Shown here piece by piece: positions 25,431-33,766 of a DNA stretch of 64,000 nt. A program made the position numbers and the translations under genes. The DNA lies in assembly GCF_900116145.1 (NCBI RefSeq), contig NZ_FPAB01000003.1, positions 682,184 to 746,183 of the forward strand, in the 5' to 3' direction. This DNA is from Streptomyces harbinensis. GTDB taxonomy: Bacteria > Actinomycetota > Actinomycetes > Streptomycetales > Streptomycetaceae. How positions within the stretch are numbered: the stretch's first letter is position 1; every line of letters starts with the position of its first letter. The notes beneath the pieces are model-generated. The model did no database searches. It was not told where the DNA came from and worked only from the letters and a program-made list of their open reading frames with translations.

Positions 25431-27281
25431 TCAGGGCTTGAAACGGATAATCTGCGGGTCGTGGTCGCTGGCCTGGCCGGCGAACTCCGAGTTGATGTGC
25501 ACGATGTCGTAGTCGAACTTCTTGATCCCCGGCGAGACCAGCGTCTGGTCGAGCACCTGCGCGTTGCCGTTGAAGATGTACGTGTAGCGCTCGTCGGCCG
25601 GCAGCGAGAACACCGCGCTGCGCAGCGCCCCGCCGGCGGTCAGGGCGTCGGTGGTGGCCGAGAACTCGAAGTCGTTGATGTCACCGAGCACGACGACCTG
25701 CGCGTTCTTCTGCACCCGCAGGATGTCGTGGACGAAGGCGTTGACCGACTCGGCCTGCGCCAGGCGCTGCACCTCGCTGGAGCGGGTGGGCGGCTGGTAG
25801 CGGGAGTACAGCGACTGGTCGCCGCCCTTGGAGTTGAAGTGGTTGGCGATGACGATCACCGGCGTGCCGCGGAAGCTGAACTCGCCGGCCAGCGGCTTGC
25901 GGCTGGAGTCCCACGCCGGATTCGCCGGGTCGACGCGGCCGGGGGAGTGGGTCAGCGCCGCCTTGCCGCGCTGCTTGACCACCGAGGTGGCGGTCGTGGC
26001 GTCACCGCCGGGCCGGTCGGTGAAGGAGACCCGGTCGGGGTTGAAGAGGAAGACGTTGCGGATGTTGCCGCCCGGCTGTCCGCCGTCCCGGCCGTCCTCG
26101 GGGTCGATGCCGCGCCAGGCGTAGCGCGGGCCGCCGGCCGCGACGATGGCGTCGGTGAACCGGGTCAGCGTGACGTCCGCCGTGACGGTGCCGTCGTCGA
26201 CCGGGCCGCTGTCGTCCTGGATCTCCTCCAGGGCGACGATGTCGGGGGAGGCGAGGTGGTGCACCACGCCCGCCGCCAGCCGGTCGAACTTCGCCTGGTC
26301 GTTGGACGGGTTGAGGTTCTCCACGTTGTACGCGGCGACCGCGAGTTCCTTGCGGTCCTGGGCGCGGGTCGTCTCCGGCTCGGTGCCGCCGGGGACCACG
26401 GTGCCCAGCTCGCGGGCGGCCAGCAGATAGCCGCCGAACTCGTCGTAGTCCAGCGGGCCCTCGGTGACGCCGCCGAGGGTGTCACCGGTGTTCGCGGTGG
26501 GGAACGGCTGCTGCGCCACCGGGACCAGCGACTCGACCTTCAGACGTCCCGGGTTGGGGTCGTCGTAGGAGGCGTAGCGGGTGCCGCCCCGGGAGGTGGC
26601 GTTCACCTCGGGCTGGAGGGTGACCCACAGTTCGTAGTATGCGGTGCTGGGGCCGGTGATGGCGGCGTCCTCGATCCGGACGTTCATCCCCTCCAGCGAG
26701 GCGTACAGGTCGAGGGCGTACTTCTCCGGCTGGAGCGGCAGGTTCTCGATGCTGCCGCCGTCGGCCGGGTCGCCCTCGGGCGCGTAGGCGGCCGGGATCG
26801 CGTCGGCGTCCAGCACGACGGGGGCGGGGAGTTCGTTGCCGGAGGACACCACCGAGACGGTGGGCCGGGAGATCTGGGTGAGCGAGGTGTCGCCGCGCGC
26901 GGCGCCGCCGTAGTAGTACTCGGTGACGGTGCCGCTGACGGTGACCGCGTCGCCGACCGCCACGGCCGGCGCGGCGTTGGTGAAGACGAAGATGCCCTCG
27001 CTGGTGGCCGGGTCGTCGTCGGGCCGCGGGTCCTGGATCCAGAAGCCGCGCGAACCGTAGGCGCGCACCCCGGTGACGATGCCGGCCACATCGGTGACCT
27101 GCTCGCCCACGTGCGGCGAGACCCGGGTGTTGCCCTGGATGTCGTGGATGCGCAGCTCACCGGGCCCGGCCGCGGTGGCCGTGAACGGCGAGGTGACCAG
27201 CAGGGTGGCGCCGAGCGCGGCGGAGACGGTGAACGCGCCCACGGCGGCGGCGCGTCTGGACGGGCGGGACAGAGCGATCAC
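25431..27281 (-). CDS. Secreted endonuclease/exonuclease/phosphatase-family nuclease (ExeM/NucH-like)
   Basis: 616 aa, GTG start with GGAGGG before it. Signal peptide (AAAVGAFTVSAALGATLLV, cleavage after TATAA). An N-terminal OB-type domain (VAGIVTGVRAYGSRGFWIQDP, about 65-85) precedes an EEP nuclease domain starting LAVAAYNVENLNPSND near residue 310, with IVALEEIQDD, IANHFNSKGGD, VVLGDINDFEFS and a final QASDHDPQII that provide the metal and catalytic residues. Likely degrades extracellular DNA for phosphate or nutrients. The gap to dapA is 25 bases, so the two may share a transcript. Confidence 0.9.
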   Translation of the reverse strand: MIALSRPSRRAAAVGAFTVSAALGATLLVTSPFTATAAGPGELRIHDIQGNTRVSPHVGEQVTDVAGIVTGVRAYGSRGFWIQDPRPDDDPATSEGIFVFTNAAPAVAVGDAVTVSGTVTEYYYGGAARGDTSLTQISRPTVSVVSSGNELPAPVVLDADAIPAAYAPEGDPADGGSIENLPLQPEKYALDLYASLEGMNVRIEDAAITGPSTAYYELWVTLQPEVNATSRGGTRYASYDDPNPGRLKVESLVPVAQQPFPTANTGDTLGGVTEGPLDYDEFGGYLLAARELGTVVPGGTEPETTRAQDRKELAVAAYNVENLNPSNDQAKFDRLAAGVVHHLASPDIVALEEIQDDSGPVDDGTVTADVTLTRFTDAIVAAGGPRYAWRGIDPEDGRDGGQPGGNIRNVFLFNPDRVSFTDRPGGDATTATSVVKQRGKAALTHSPGRVDPANPAWDSSRKPLAGEFSFRGTPVIVIANHFNSKGGDQSLYSRYQPPTRSSEVQRLAQAESVNAFVHDILRVQKNAQVVVLGDINDFEFSATTDALTAGGALRSAVFSLPADERYTYIFNGNAQVLDQTLVSPGIKKFDYDIVHINSEFAGQASDHDPQIIRFKP

Positions 27282-27291
27282 GGGCCCTCCG

Positions 27292-27347
27292 GGGCGGTAC
27301 GGGATCCTGACGGGGTTTCTACGCGCGTAAAAATCCCGTACCCGCCC
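27292..27347 (-). promoter_or_regulatory. Inverted repeat in the nuclease leader
   Basis: 27292-27305 and 27333-27347 form a 14-bp inverted repeat with one extra base (core GTACGGGAT/ATCCCGTAC). The loop holds a TACGCGCGTA palindrome (27320-27329). The repeat ends just before the nuclease Shine-Dalgarno sequence, so it could be an operator or a translation-blocking hairpin. Confidence 0.45.
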
Positions 27348-27493
27348 GGTGTTGTCAACGCCCGCCCGGCGACGCCTGCGTGAACCCCGGCGGAAGGCCC
27401 GCCGGACAGTGGGCGCTGTCTTTGGGCGTGGTGTGGATCACGCTCTAGGCTGGGCCGACGCCGACCGCCATCGTTGCCGAGGAGCCCCCCTTC

Positions 27494-29002
27494 ATGTCCG
27501 GTGCGGACCTGCCCACCCTGCCCCCCGTGCGGCTGCCCACCGAGGCGGAACTGGCGCGCGACGCGCTGTCCGTCCCGCTGGTCTCCCGCGCCGCCGCCCT
27601 CGCCCGCTGGGCGGAATCCGGCGTGCCCGTCGGCGCCGGCGCGGAACTGCTCGCCGCCTCGCTGGCCGGGGCGGTGACCGCCCTCGGCCTGGAGGCGGAG
27701 GAGTACGGCGCGGAACTGGCCGTCGAAGCCTGGAACTTCGCGGTCGACACCGGCCTGGTGGAGATCACCGAGGAGGACGAGGACGCCGGGACCGCGACCG
27801 CCGCCCCCGGCGCGGACCTCGACCGGCTCACCGGCGGCGCCCCCGAGGACGTCCTGGACCTGTGGGCGGACGGCCTGGAAGCCGTGCTCGCCGACGCCGC
27901 GACCCCCACCCTGGAGGATCTGCTGGGCGAGGACCTGGAGTCGCTCGACCCCGCCGGTCTCGACCTGGAGGCGCTGGACTGGGACGCCGACGAGGAGGCC
28001 GCCTTCCTGGACTCCGCGCTGGCCCAGCTCTATCTGCTGGCCGCCACCGACGAGAAGGTCGCCGCCGGGGCGATGGTCCCGCTGCCCGTGGTCGCCGCGG
28101 CCCTCGTGGTCCCGGACGAGGAGGACACCGAGCCCGAGGGCACCGGCGAGCCGAGCGACGAGACCCTGGAGGAGGTCTCGGCCGTCATGATGCGCCTGGA
28201 CGAACAGTTCCGGGTGCTGGAGGGCACCGGCCTGCTGGAGTACGACCCGGTGGACCCGGCGCTCATCGTCGAGGAGAGCGAGGGCGAAGCGGGCCCGGCG
28301 CCCGAACTCCCCGCCGAGGAGGAGGACCTGACCCGGTACGGCCAGGTGCGGCTCACCCCGCTCGGCGTCTACGGCGTACGGCGCCGGATGCGGGAGGCGG
28401 GCCTGGACGCCCCGGCCGTCGGCGACCTGGCGACGGCGGACGCCGCCCCGCTGCTCCTGGCACTGCCCCGCCGCGCGCACGGCGCGGCCCAGGCGGAGGC
28501 CGAGGGCTGGCTGGCCGGCCGCGACCCGCTGACCGCCGCCCGCGAACTGCTGACGGCGGCGCGCGGCACCGACCCGCGGGCGCCGCTGCGGCGGCTCGGC
28601 TGCCAGCTGGCGCTCTCCCTGCTGGGCCCGGCGGCCGAGCCGGCCCTGCGCGAGGTGCTGGACGATCCGGAACTCGGCGGTCTGGCCCGGGTGTGGCTGG
28701 CGGACCGGGACGCGGCCAATGTCCCCGCGCCCGGCCCAGAGATGGTCTACTGGCTGACCGTCGACACCCTCGCCGCCCAACTGGCCACCGTGGACGAGGA
28801 GGACCCGGGCGAAGCGGACGAACTGCGCACCCTGGTGGACGGGCTCACCGTCCAGCACGGCACGTTCTTCGAGCACGCCTGGCGGGTGGACCACCCCGCG
28901 ACGGCGGAGGTGCTGGAGGCGATCGGCCGGCTCCACCCCGACCCCGCCTTGGCGGAGGAAGCCCGCGCGGCGGCGCTCAGGGCGCGGTCCCGGGCGGAGT
29001 AG
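27494..29002 (+). CDS. Uncharacterised acidic 502-residue protein
   Basis: I do not recognise a family with known function. ATG with GAGGAG nine bases upstream and typical Streptomyces codon use support a real gene. The protein is rich in Glu, Asp, Ala and Leu and nearly lacks Cys. It looks helical: short acidic linkers at about 90-105 and 210-225, a LLARTGLLEYDPVD-like winged-helix-style segment near 245, and a C-terminal helical-repeat part (LRRLGCQLALSLLGPAAEPALREVL) like HEAT-type repeats. No signal peptide or TM segment. Convergent with the MFS gene; neighbours give no clue. Confidence 0.8.
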   Translation: MSGADLPTLPPVRLPTEAELARDALSVPLVSRAAALARWAESGVPVGAGAELLAASLAGAVTALGLEAEEYGAELAVEAWNFAVDTGLVEITEEDEDAGTATAAPGADLDRLTGGAPEDVLDLWADGLEAVLADAATPTLEDLLGEDLESLDPAGLDLEALDWDADEEAAFLDSALAQLYLLAATDEKVAAGAMVPLPVVAAALVVPDEEDTEPEGTGEPSDETLEEVSAVMMRLDEQFRVLEGTGLLEYDPVDPALIVEESEGEAGPAPELPAEEEDLTRYGQVRLTPLGVYGVRRRMREAGLDAPAVGDLATADAAPLLLALPRRAHGAAQAEAEGWLAGRDPLTAARELLTAARGTDPRAPLRRLGCQLALSLLGPAAEPALREVLDDPELGGLARVWLADRDAANVPAPGPEMVYWLTVDTLAAQLATVDEEDPGEADELRTLVDGLTVQHGTFFEHAWRVDHPATAEVLEAIGRLHPDPALAEEARAAALRARSRAE

Positions 29003-29183
29003 CGGCCGGACACGGGCGGGAGCTGAGCGCTGCCCGCCCGTCCCCCCGCCCCCGGTCCCCCCGGACCGGCCGGGCCGGTCAGCGGTGCGTGGCGGTCGCC
29101 GTGCCGGTGCGGGGCCCGCGGTGGCGGGTACGTTCCCGGGCGGGACCCGGCGGTGTCCGGCGGGCCCCGGTGGGCCGGTGTGC

Positions 29184-30722
29184 TCAGGCGTCGGCGTCCT
29201 GCGTCCGTGGCCGGGCGGTGTCCTCGCGCAGCCCGATCAGGGCGAGGGCGATCAGCACGGCCGAGACCGCCGCGCTGAGGTAGCCGACCACGTTGAGACC
29301 GTGGGTGAACGCCTCGTCGGCGGCCCGGATCACCCCCTGGGCCAGCTCCGCCGGGAGCTGGGCCACGCTGCTGTGCGCGGCGGTGATGCTGCCGGAGGCC
29401 GCCTCCGCCGCCTCCGCCGGGAGGTCCGCCGGCAGCCGCCCGCCGATGTCCGCCCGGTAGACGGCGGTCACGACGCTGCCCGTGACGGCGATCCCCAGCG
29501 CCACCCCCAGTTCACCGCTGGTCTCCGACAGGGCGGCGGCCGAACCCGCCTTGTGCTCGGGCGCCGAGGCGACCACCAGGTGGGTGGTGAGCACCGTCAT
29601 CGGGCACATCCCGAGGACGGCCAGGCAGGCCCCCACCAGCAGCGTCCCCAGCGATCCGGTGGTCCCGACCTGCGACAGGACGAGATAGCCGGCCACCGAG
29701 ACGGCCGTGCCGGCCGCGATCAGCCGCGCCGTCCCGAACCGGGCGGCCAGCCACGGGGCGGTGAGCGATCCCGCCATGGCCGCGAGGGCGAGCGGGGTGG
29801 TGAAGAGCCCGGCCCGGAGCGGGGAGTGCCCGGCGACGAGCTGGAGGTACTGCGGTATGAGGAAGTTCACCGCGGTCGCCGCGAAGATCCCGGCGGTGAG
29901 CAGGGCCAGCGCCGTACTGAAGGCACGCCGGGAGAACAGCGTGAGGTCGATCAGCGGCTGCGCGAGCCGCCGCTGGCGGCGGACGAACACGGTGGCCAGC
30001 GCCGCGCCGGCGCCCAGCGGGAGGAGCGCGCCCGCCGTGATCCCCTCGGCGGCGAGTTCCTTCAGGCCCTGTACGACGGCGATGATCCCCGCCACCGACA
30101 ACGCCACGCTCGCCCAGTCCGTGCCGCCGGCCGACGGGTCACGGCTCTCCGGCAGCAGCCGCGGGCCGAGCACCAGCACCAGGAGCATCACCGGGACGGC
30201 GGCCAGGAAGACCGAGCCCCACCAGAACAGTTGCAGCAGCGCGCCGCCGAACAGGGCGCCCAGGGCCACGCCGACCGAGAACGTGGTCATCCACACCGAG
30301 ATCGCGGTGGCGCGCTGCGCGTCGTCGCGGAACATGGTCCGGATCAGCGCGAGCGTCGAGGGCATCAGGGTGGCGCCCGCGACGCCCAGGACCGCTCGCG
30401 CGGCGATCAGCACGACGGGCTCCTGGGCGAAGGCTGCGAGCGCGGAGGCGAGGGCGAACGCCGCCGATCCCACCAGCAGCAGTCGCCGCCGCCCGATCCG
30501 GTCCCCGATCGATCCCATGGTGACCAGGAAGCCGGCGATCATGAAGCCGTAGATGTCCAGGATCCACAGCCACTGCGTCGCCGAGGGCGCCAGGTCGGCT
30601 CCGATGTGCGGCGCGGCCAGGAAGAGCGCGCTCACGTCGATGGCGAGCACGAACAGCGGCAGGGTCAGCAGCCCGAGCCCCAGCCACTCGCGCCGGCCGG
30701 CTCTGGTCGTGGTCTCCGTCAT
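29184..30722 (-). CDS. MFS drug exporter, 14 TM (DHA2, SmvA/QacA-like)
   Basis: 512 aa from the ATG preceded by a G5 ribosome site; the frame stays open upstream over part of the TetR gene, but that part is a shadow. TM1 carries the DVSALFLAAPHIGADL motif of SmvA-type pumps and the loop GSIGDRIGRRRLLLVG is MFS motif A. Probably exports cationic drugs or antiseptics. It follows the tetR gene on the same strand, with an operator-like repeat 16 bases before its start. Confidence 0.88.
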   Translation of the reverse strand: MTETTTRAGRREWLGLGLLTLPLFVLAIDVSALFLAAPHIGADLAPSATQWLWILDIYGFMIAGFLVTMGSIGDRIGRRRLLLVGSAAFALASALAAFAQEPVVLIAARAVLGVAGATLMPSTLALIRTMFRDDAQRATAISVWMTTFSVGVALGALFGGALLQLFWWGSVFLAAVPVMLLVLVLGPRLLPESRDPSAGGTDWASVALSVAGIIAVVQGLKELAAEGITAGALLPLGAGAALATVFVRRQRRLAQPLIDLTLFSRRAFSTALALLTAGIFAATAVNFLIPQYLQLVAGHSPLRAGLFTTPLALAAMAGSLTAPWLAARFGTARLIAAGTAVSVAGYLVLSQVGTTGSLGTLLVGACLAVLGMCPMTVLTTHLVVASAPEHKAGSAAALSETSGELGVALGIAVTGSVVTAVYRADIGGRLPADLPAEAAEAASGSITAAHSSVAQLPAELAQGVIRAADEAFTHGLNVVGYLSAAVSAVLIALALIGLREDTARPRTQDADA

Positions 30723-30737
30723 GTGGCCCCCAATATC

Positions 30738-30757
30738 GATACGGTACGTCGCGTATC
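30738..30757. promoter_or_regulatory. TetR operator candidate before the MFS gene
   Basis: GATACG-N8-CGTATC, an exact 6-bp inverted repeat, located between the tetR stop and the MFS start. Spacing fits a TetR dimer, suggesting that the pump has its own repressed promoter. Confidence 0.6.
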
Positions 30758-30811
30758 TCAATGTAGGCGCGACGGTCCCGGGGGTCAACGCGGGGTGCGG
30801 GACGGGACGCG

Positions 30812-31456
30812 TTACGGGGCGGGGTGCGGGCTCTCCGGCTCGCCGTGGTCCCGGTACTCCCGCAGCAGGGCGTCGAAGTCCCGGGCGATGCCGCTGAGCA
30901 GGACCGTCACGACATGCCCGATCTCGGGGCCGGTCAGCGGGGCGTGACCGAACAGCAGGCGGTAGAAGACCAGCGAGGCGAGGGAGTCGATGGTGAGGGT
31001 GAGATCGATGTCCCCGCGCAGATCGCCACGGTCCCTGGCCGCTTCCAGCGTGGCCCCGACCGCGGCCCGCGGCGGTTCGAACAGGCTCTCCATCAGCTGC
31101 TCGCGCAGGGCCGGCTCGGCGCAGTCGGCGAGCAAGGGGGCCAGGGTTTGCGGGCCGAGGCGGGTGAAGGTGTCGACGAACAGGGACAGTGCTTCGTGCA
31201 GGTCGCACAGGGTGCAGCCGCTGAGCGGCGGTTCCAGTGTCGCCATCCGCCGCCGCAGCTCCGCCAGTACCAGCACCTGGCGGTTCGGCCACCGCCGGTA
31301 GATCGCGGTCTTGCTCACCCCCGCCGCGCGGGCGACCTGTTCGATCGCGACCCCGCCGTATCCCGAGCTGTCGAGCGCGGCGGAGACCGCGTCGAGAATG
31401 GCGGCGTCGAGGTGTGCGTCACGCGGCCGGCCGGCCGGCGAGGGCTTCGTGGGCAT
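30812..31456 (-). CDS. TetR-family regulator of the adjacent MFS pump
   Basis: 214 aa. HTH at about 25-60: VAIEQVARAAGVSKTAIYRRWPNR. The ligand domain starts with LSGCTLCDLHEALSLFVDTF; this GCTxCDL motif recurs in the TetR regulator at 46421, so both belong to one subfamily. It probably represses the downstream exporter and responds to its substrate. Confidence 0.88.
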   Translation of the reverse strand: MPTKPSPAGRPRDAHLDAAILDAVSAALDSSGYGGVAIEQVARAAGVSKTAIYRRWPNRQVLVLAELRRRMATLEPPLSGCTLCDLHEALSLFVDTFTRLGPQTLAPLLADCAEPALREQLMESLFEPPRAAVGATLEAARDRGDLRGDIDLTLTIDSLASLVFYRLLFGHAPLTGPEIGHVVTVLLSGIARDFDALLREYRDHGEPESPHPAP

Positions 31457-31599
31457 CGTCGGATTCTATGCCGCACGGCGGGGCCGGACCGGGGACGCCG
31501 TGGGGCGCGGCGGCCGAGGTGGTCCGGTCCGGGTTCTTGACGGCACCCGGGGGCGTTGGAAGTATCCGGGGAAGCCGGTGCCGGGGCCCGCGCGTTCGC

Positions 31600-31693
31600 A
31601 AGCGCTTTCCCCGCCGGTGACTCCCGCACGCTCCTGCTGGTTCGCGAGAACCGGGCAACGGGACGTTCCCGGCCTTCTCGTGAATCGATTCAC
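31600..31693 (+). promoter_or_regulatory. Two palindromic operators upstream of the beta-helix protein
   Basis: AAGCGCTT at 31600-31607 and the perfect 14-base palindrome GTGAATCGATTCAC at 31680-31693, the latter 24 bases before the start codon. Both have the central-CG symmetry of LacI-family sites. No LacI gene lies beside them, so a distant regulator would bind. Confidence 0.5.
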
Positions 31694-31717
31694 CGCCCCC
31701 CACCGAGGAGAGAACGC

Positions 31718-32932
31718 ATGGGAACGCGAAAGACCGGAGCCGCGACGCCGTTACGGAAGCGGCGTCCCGCCCTGTTCACCGCCGCGCTGCTCGCCCTGGC
31801 CACCGCCGCCGCCACCCTGACCGGGACCGGCACCGCGACCGGAGCCGGGGCGGAGGCCGCCGGCGCCCCCGCCACCGCGGGTGTGAGCGCCCTGGCCTGC
31901 GGCGACTCGGGCGCCCACGCCGAGGCGGTGCGGAACGGCAACACCTGGACCGCGCCCGGCTACTCCGGGACCGACATGCTGTCCGCCATGCGGGCCGCCG
32001 TGAACAGCCTCACCCCGGGCCGTACCAGCAAGCAGCGCGTCGTCGTGCGCGGTTCGGGCGATGTGCCCGCCAACCAGTCGCTCGACCTGCCCAGTTACAC
32101 GATCCTGGAGGTCTGCGGCACGATCAATGTCACGGGCAGCCCGGGCGGCGACCACGCGGTGGTCCGGGGCCGCAACGTCACCGACATCGAGGTGCCGTAC
32201 CTCAATGTCACCGGGGCGCCGTACTTCGGGATCTTCGTCCGCAACGGCACCAACATCACCCTGGGCCAGATCGATCTGCGGCTCTCCGGCGGCCTCGGCA
32301 TCCGGATCGACAACCACAGCAACCGCAATGTCCGCACCCGCAACGTCCGGATCGACAACGTCTACGTCTCCGGCACCAACAACCACGGCGTGGAGACCTA
32401 CGGGGTCGACGGCCTCACCATCGGCACGGTGACCGCGCGCAACACCGCCTACTCCGGGCTGCTGCTCAACGACACCATCAACGCCACCGTGCAGCGCGTG
32501 GACGGCCAGGGCACCGGCACCGGCACCGGGTACGCCGCCTTCCGGATGGCAAACCGCAACGGGCGGGTCGGCGACAGCTACCCCACCAACATCCGGGTCG
32601 GCGAGGTCATCGCCCGGGGCGGCGGACGCGGGATCTTCTGCGTCTCGGAGAGCGGCGGCGTGGTCATCGACCGCGTCAACATCGCCGACACCGGCAACAA
32701 CGCCATCCTCATCGAGAACTGCTACAACGTGAACCTGGCCGCTGTCAGCGGCACCGTCAGCGGTGGCGGGGGCATCCGGATCGCGGCCCGTACCGAGTTC
32801 GCCAACACCCGGGACGTCACCCTGCAGAACCTGACGATCACCAACAACTCGCTCACCGAGAACCCGTGCGGGGTCAACATCCAGTACCGCAATCTCACGC
32901 TGAACAACTCCAGCCGCTCCACCTGCAGCTGA
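31718..32932 (+). CDS. Secreted right-handed beta-helix (pectin-lyase-fold) protein
   Basis: 404 aa from ATG with GAGGAGA before it. Signal peptide with Arg/Lys-rich start and LFTAALLALATAAATL core. From about residue 100 there are repeated Asn-rich coils (ITLGQIDLRLSGGLGIRIDN, RNVRIDNVYVSGTNNHGVE, LTIGTVTARNTAYSGLLLND), the pattern of parallel beta-helix proteins such as GH28 polygalacturonases and pectate lyases. Specific catalytic motifs are not obvious, so pectin or another polysaccharide is the likely but unproven substrate. Lies at the start of a region rich in pectin-related genes. Confidence 0.78.
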   Translation: MGTRKTGAATPLRKRRPALFTAALLALATAAATLTGTGTATGAGAEAAGAPATAGVSALACGDSGAHAEAVRNGNTWTAPGYSGTDMLSAMRAAVNSLTPGRTSKQRVVVRGSGDVPANQSLDLPSYTILEVCGTINVTGSPGGDHAVVRGRNVTDIEVPYLNVTGAPYFGIFVRNGTNITLGQIDLRLSGGLGIRIDNHSNRNVRTRNVRIDNVYVSGTNNHGVETYGVDGLTIGTVTARNTAYSGLLLNDTINATVQRVDGQGTGTGTGYAAFRMANRNGRVGDSYPTNIRVGEVIARGGGRGIFCVSESGGVVIDRVNIADTGNNAILIENCYNVNLAAVSGTVSGGGGIRIAARTEFANTRDVTLQNLTITNNSLTENPCGVNIQYRNLTLNNSSRSTCS

Positions 32933-32944
32933 CCCCGCCCCGCG

Positions 32945-32984
32945 GTGCCGGCCGCCCCGGATTGCACACCCGGGCGGCCGGCAC
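32945..32984. terminator. Terminator after the beta-helix gene
   Basis: 13-bp perfect stem, 32945-32957 with 32972-32984, just after the stop codon. Confidence 0.75.
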
Positions 32985-33022
32985 CTGGCAGTAAGCCCTT
33001 TCCATCAGTTCTGTCCGAACCG

Positions 33023-33051
33023 TTGACGCGGTCGCGTTCTCCTTCTAGCGT
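33023..33051 (+). promoter_or_regulatory. Promoter of the GntR-headed sugar-acid operon
   Basis: TTGACG (33023-33028), 17-base spacer, TAGCGT (33046-33051), a good match to Streptomyces HrdB promoters. The operator follows about 25 bases downstream. Confidence 0.65.
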
Positions 33052-33075
33052 GCGCTGTGCATCTCATACGTCATA

Positions 33076-33090
33076 TCTCATATACGAGAC
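33076..33090 (+). promoter_or_regulatory. Operator of the GntR operon with shared CATATA motif
   Basis: TCTCATATACGAGA (33076-33089) is a 12/14 palindrome, preceded by a partial copy ATCTCATACG (33061-33070). The CATATACGAGAC part recurs in variant form upstream of the uronate dehydrogenase/KdgD pair and of the semialdehyde dehydrogenase. Confidence 0.5.
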
Positions 33091-33106
33091 GAGCCGGCCC
33101 ACCCTC

Positions 33107-33766
33107 ATGAACGCACCCCTCCCCGGCAGGACCCCGGTCCCCATCCCCTCCCGCACCAGCTATGTGCTGGAGCACCTGACCCACGCCATCCTCAGCGGAG
33201 CCCTGGCACCCGGGTCACCTCTGGTGGAGACCGAACTCGCCGCCGGTTTCGGGGTGTCCAAGACCCCGGTCCGCGAGGCGCTGAAGACCCTCGCGGGCCG
33301 CGGGCTGGTCGAGATGAACGAGTACAAGGGCGCCGCCGTACGCACCGTGAACGCCGAGATGGCGCGGTCCGTGTACGACATCCGGCAGTTGCTGGAGCCC
33401 GAGGCGCTGCGCCGCACGGTGGCCGCCGGCCGTGACCTCGGCCCGGCCCGGGTGGCCCTGGAGCAGGCGCTGTCCGCCGCGGACGCCGCCACCCGCGCCG
33501 AGGCCAACCGCGACTTCCACCGCGCCCTGTACGCGCCCTGCGGCAACCCGCTGCTGGTGAAGACCCTTGACGACCTGCGGGATCAGGCCGCCCTCGTCTC
33601 CTCCGTCGCCTGGCAGATCACCCCCAGCTGGGACGGCGAGGCGGACGAGCACCGGGCGATCCTGGCCCGCGCCGAGGAGGGCGACGCCGACGGCGCCGCC
33701 CGGCTGTTGTACGCGCACATAGCGGGGTTCGTCTCCCGGGCGTTCCCCAAGGAAGGCACATCATGA
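33107..33766 (+). CDS. GntR/FadR (FCD)-family regulator of the sugar-acid operon
   Basis: 219 aa. N-terminal winged helix (YVLEHLTHAILSGALAPGSPL, ETELAAGFGVSKTPVREALKTL, LVEMNEYKGAAV) and an all-helical FCD ligand domain with ANRDFHRALY and a metal-site His later (DEHRAIL). FCD regulators usually sense hexuronates or other small acids. First gene of the operon; its stop overlaps the next start (ATGA), so it is co-expressed with its targets. Confidence 0.88.
   Translation: MNAPLPGRTPVPIPSRTSYVLEHLTHAILSGALAPGSPLVETELAAGFGVSKTPVREALKTLAGRGLVEMNEYKGAAVRTVNAEMARSVYDIRQLLEPEALRRTVAAGRDLGPARVALEQALSAADAATRAEANRDFHRALYAPCGNPLLVKTLDDLRDQAALVSSVAWQITPSWDGEADEHRAILARAEEGDADGAARLLYAHIAGFVSRAFPKEGTS

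Noticed and set aside
29184..31292. 702-residue reading of the MFS gene with an N-terminal extension
   Set aside because: The extension is antisense-frame sequence over the tetR gene; an ATG with a ribosome site at 30722 begins the conserved MFS part.
31718..32932. Naming the beta-helix protein a polygalacturonase
   Set aside because: The coil repeats fit the pectin-lyase fold, but the GH28 catalytic motifs (NTD, DD, GHG, RIK) are not all recognisable.
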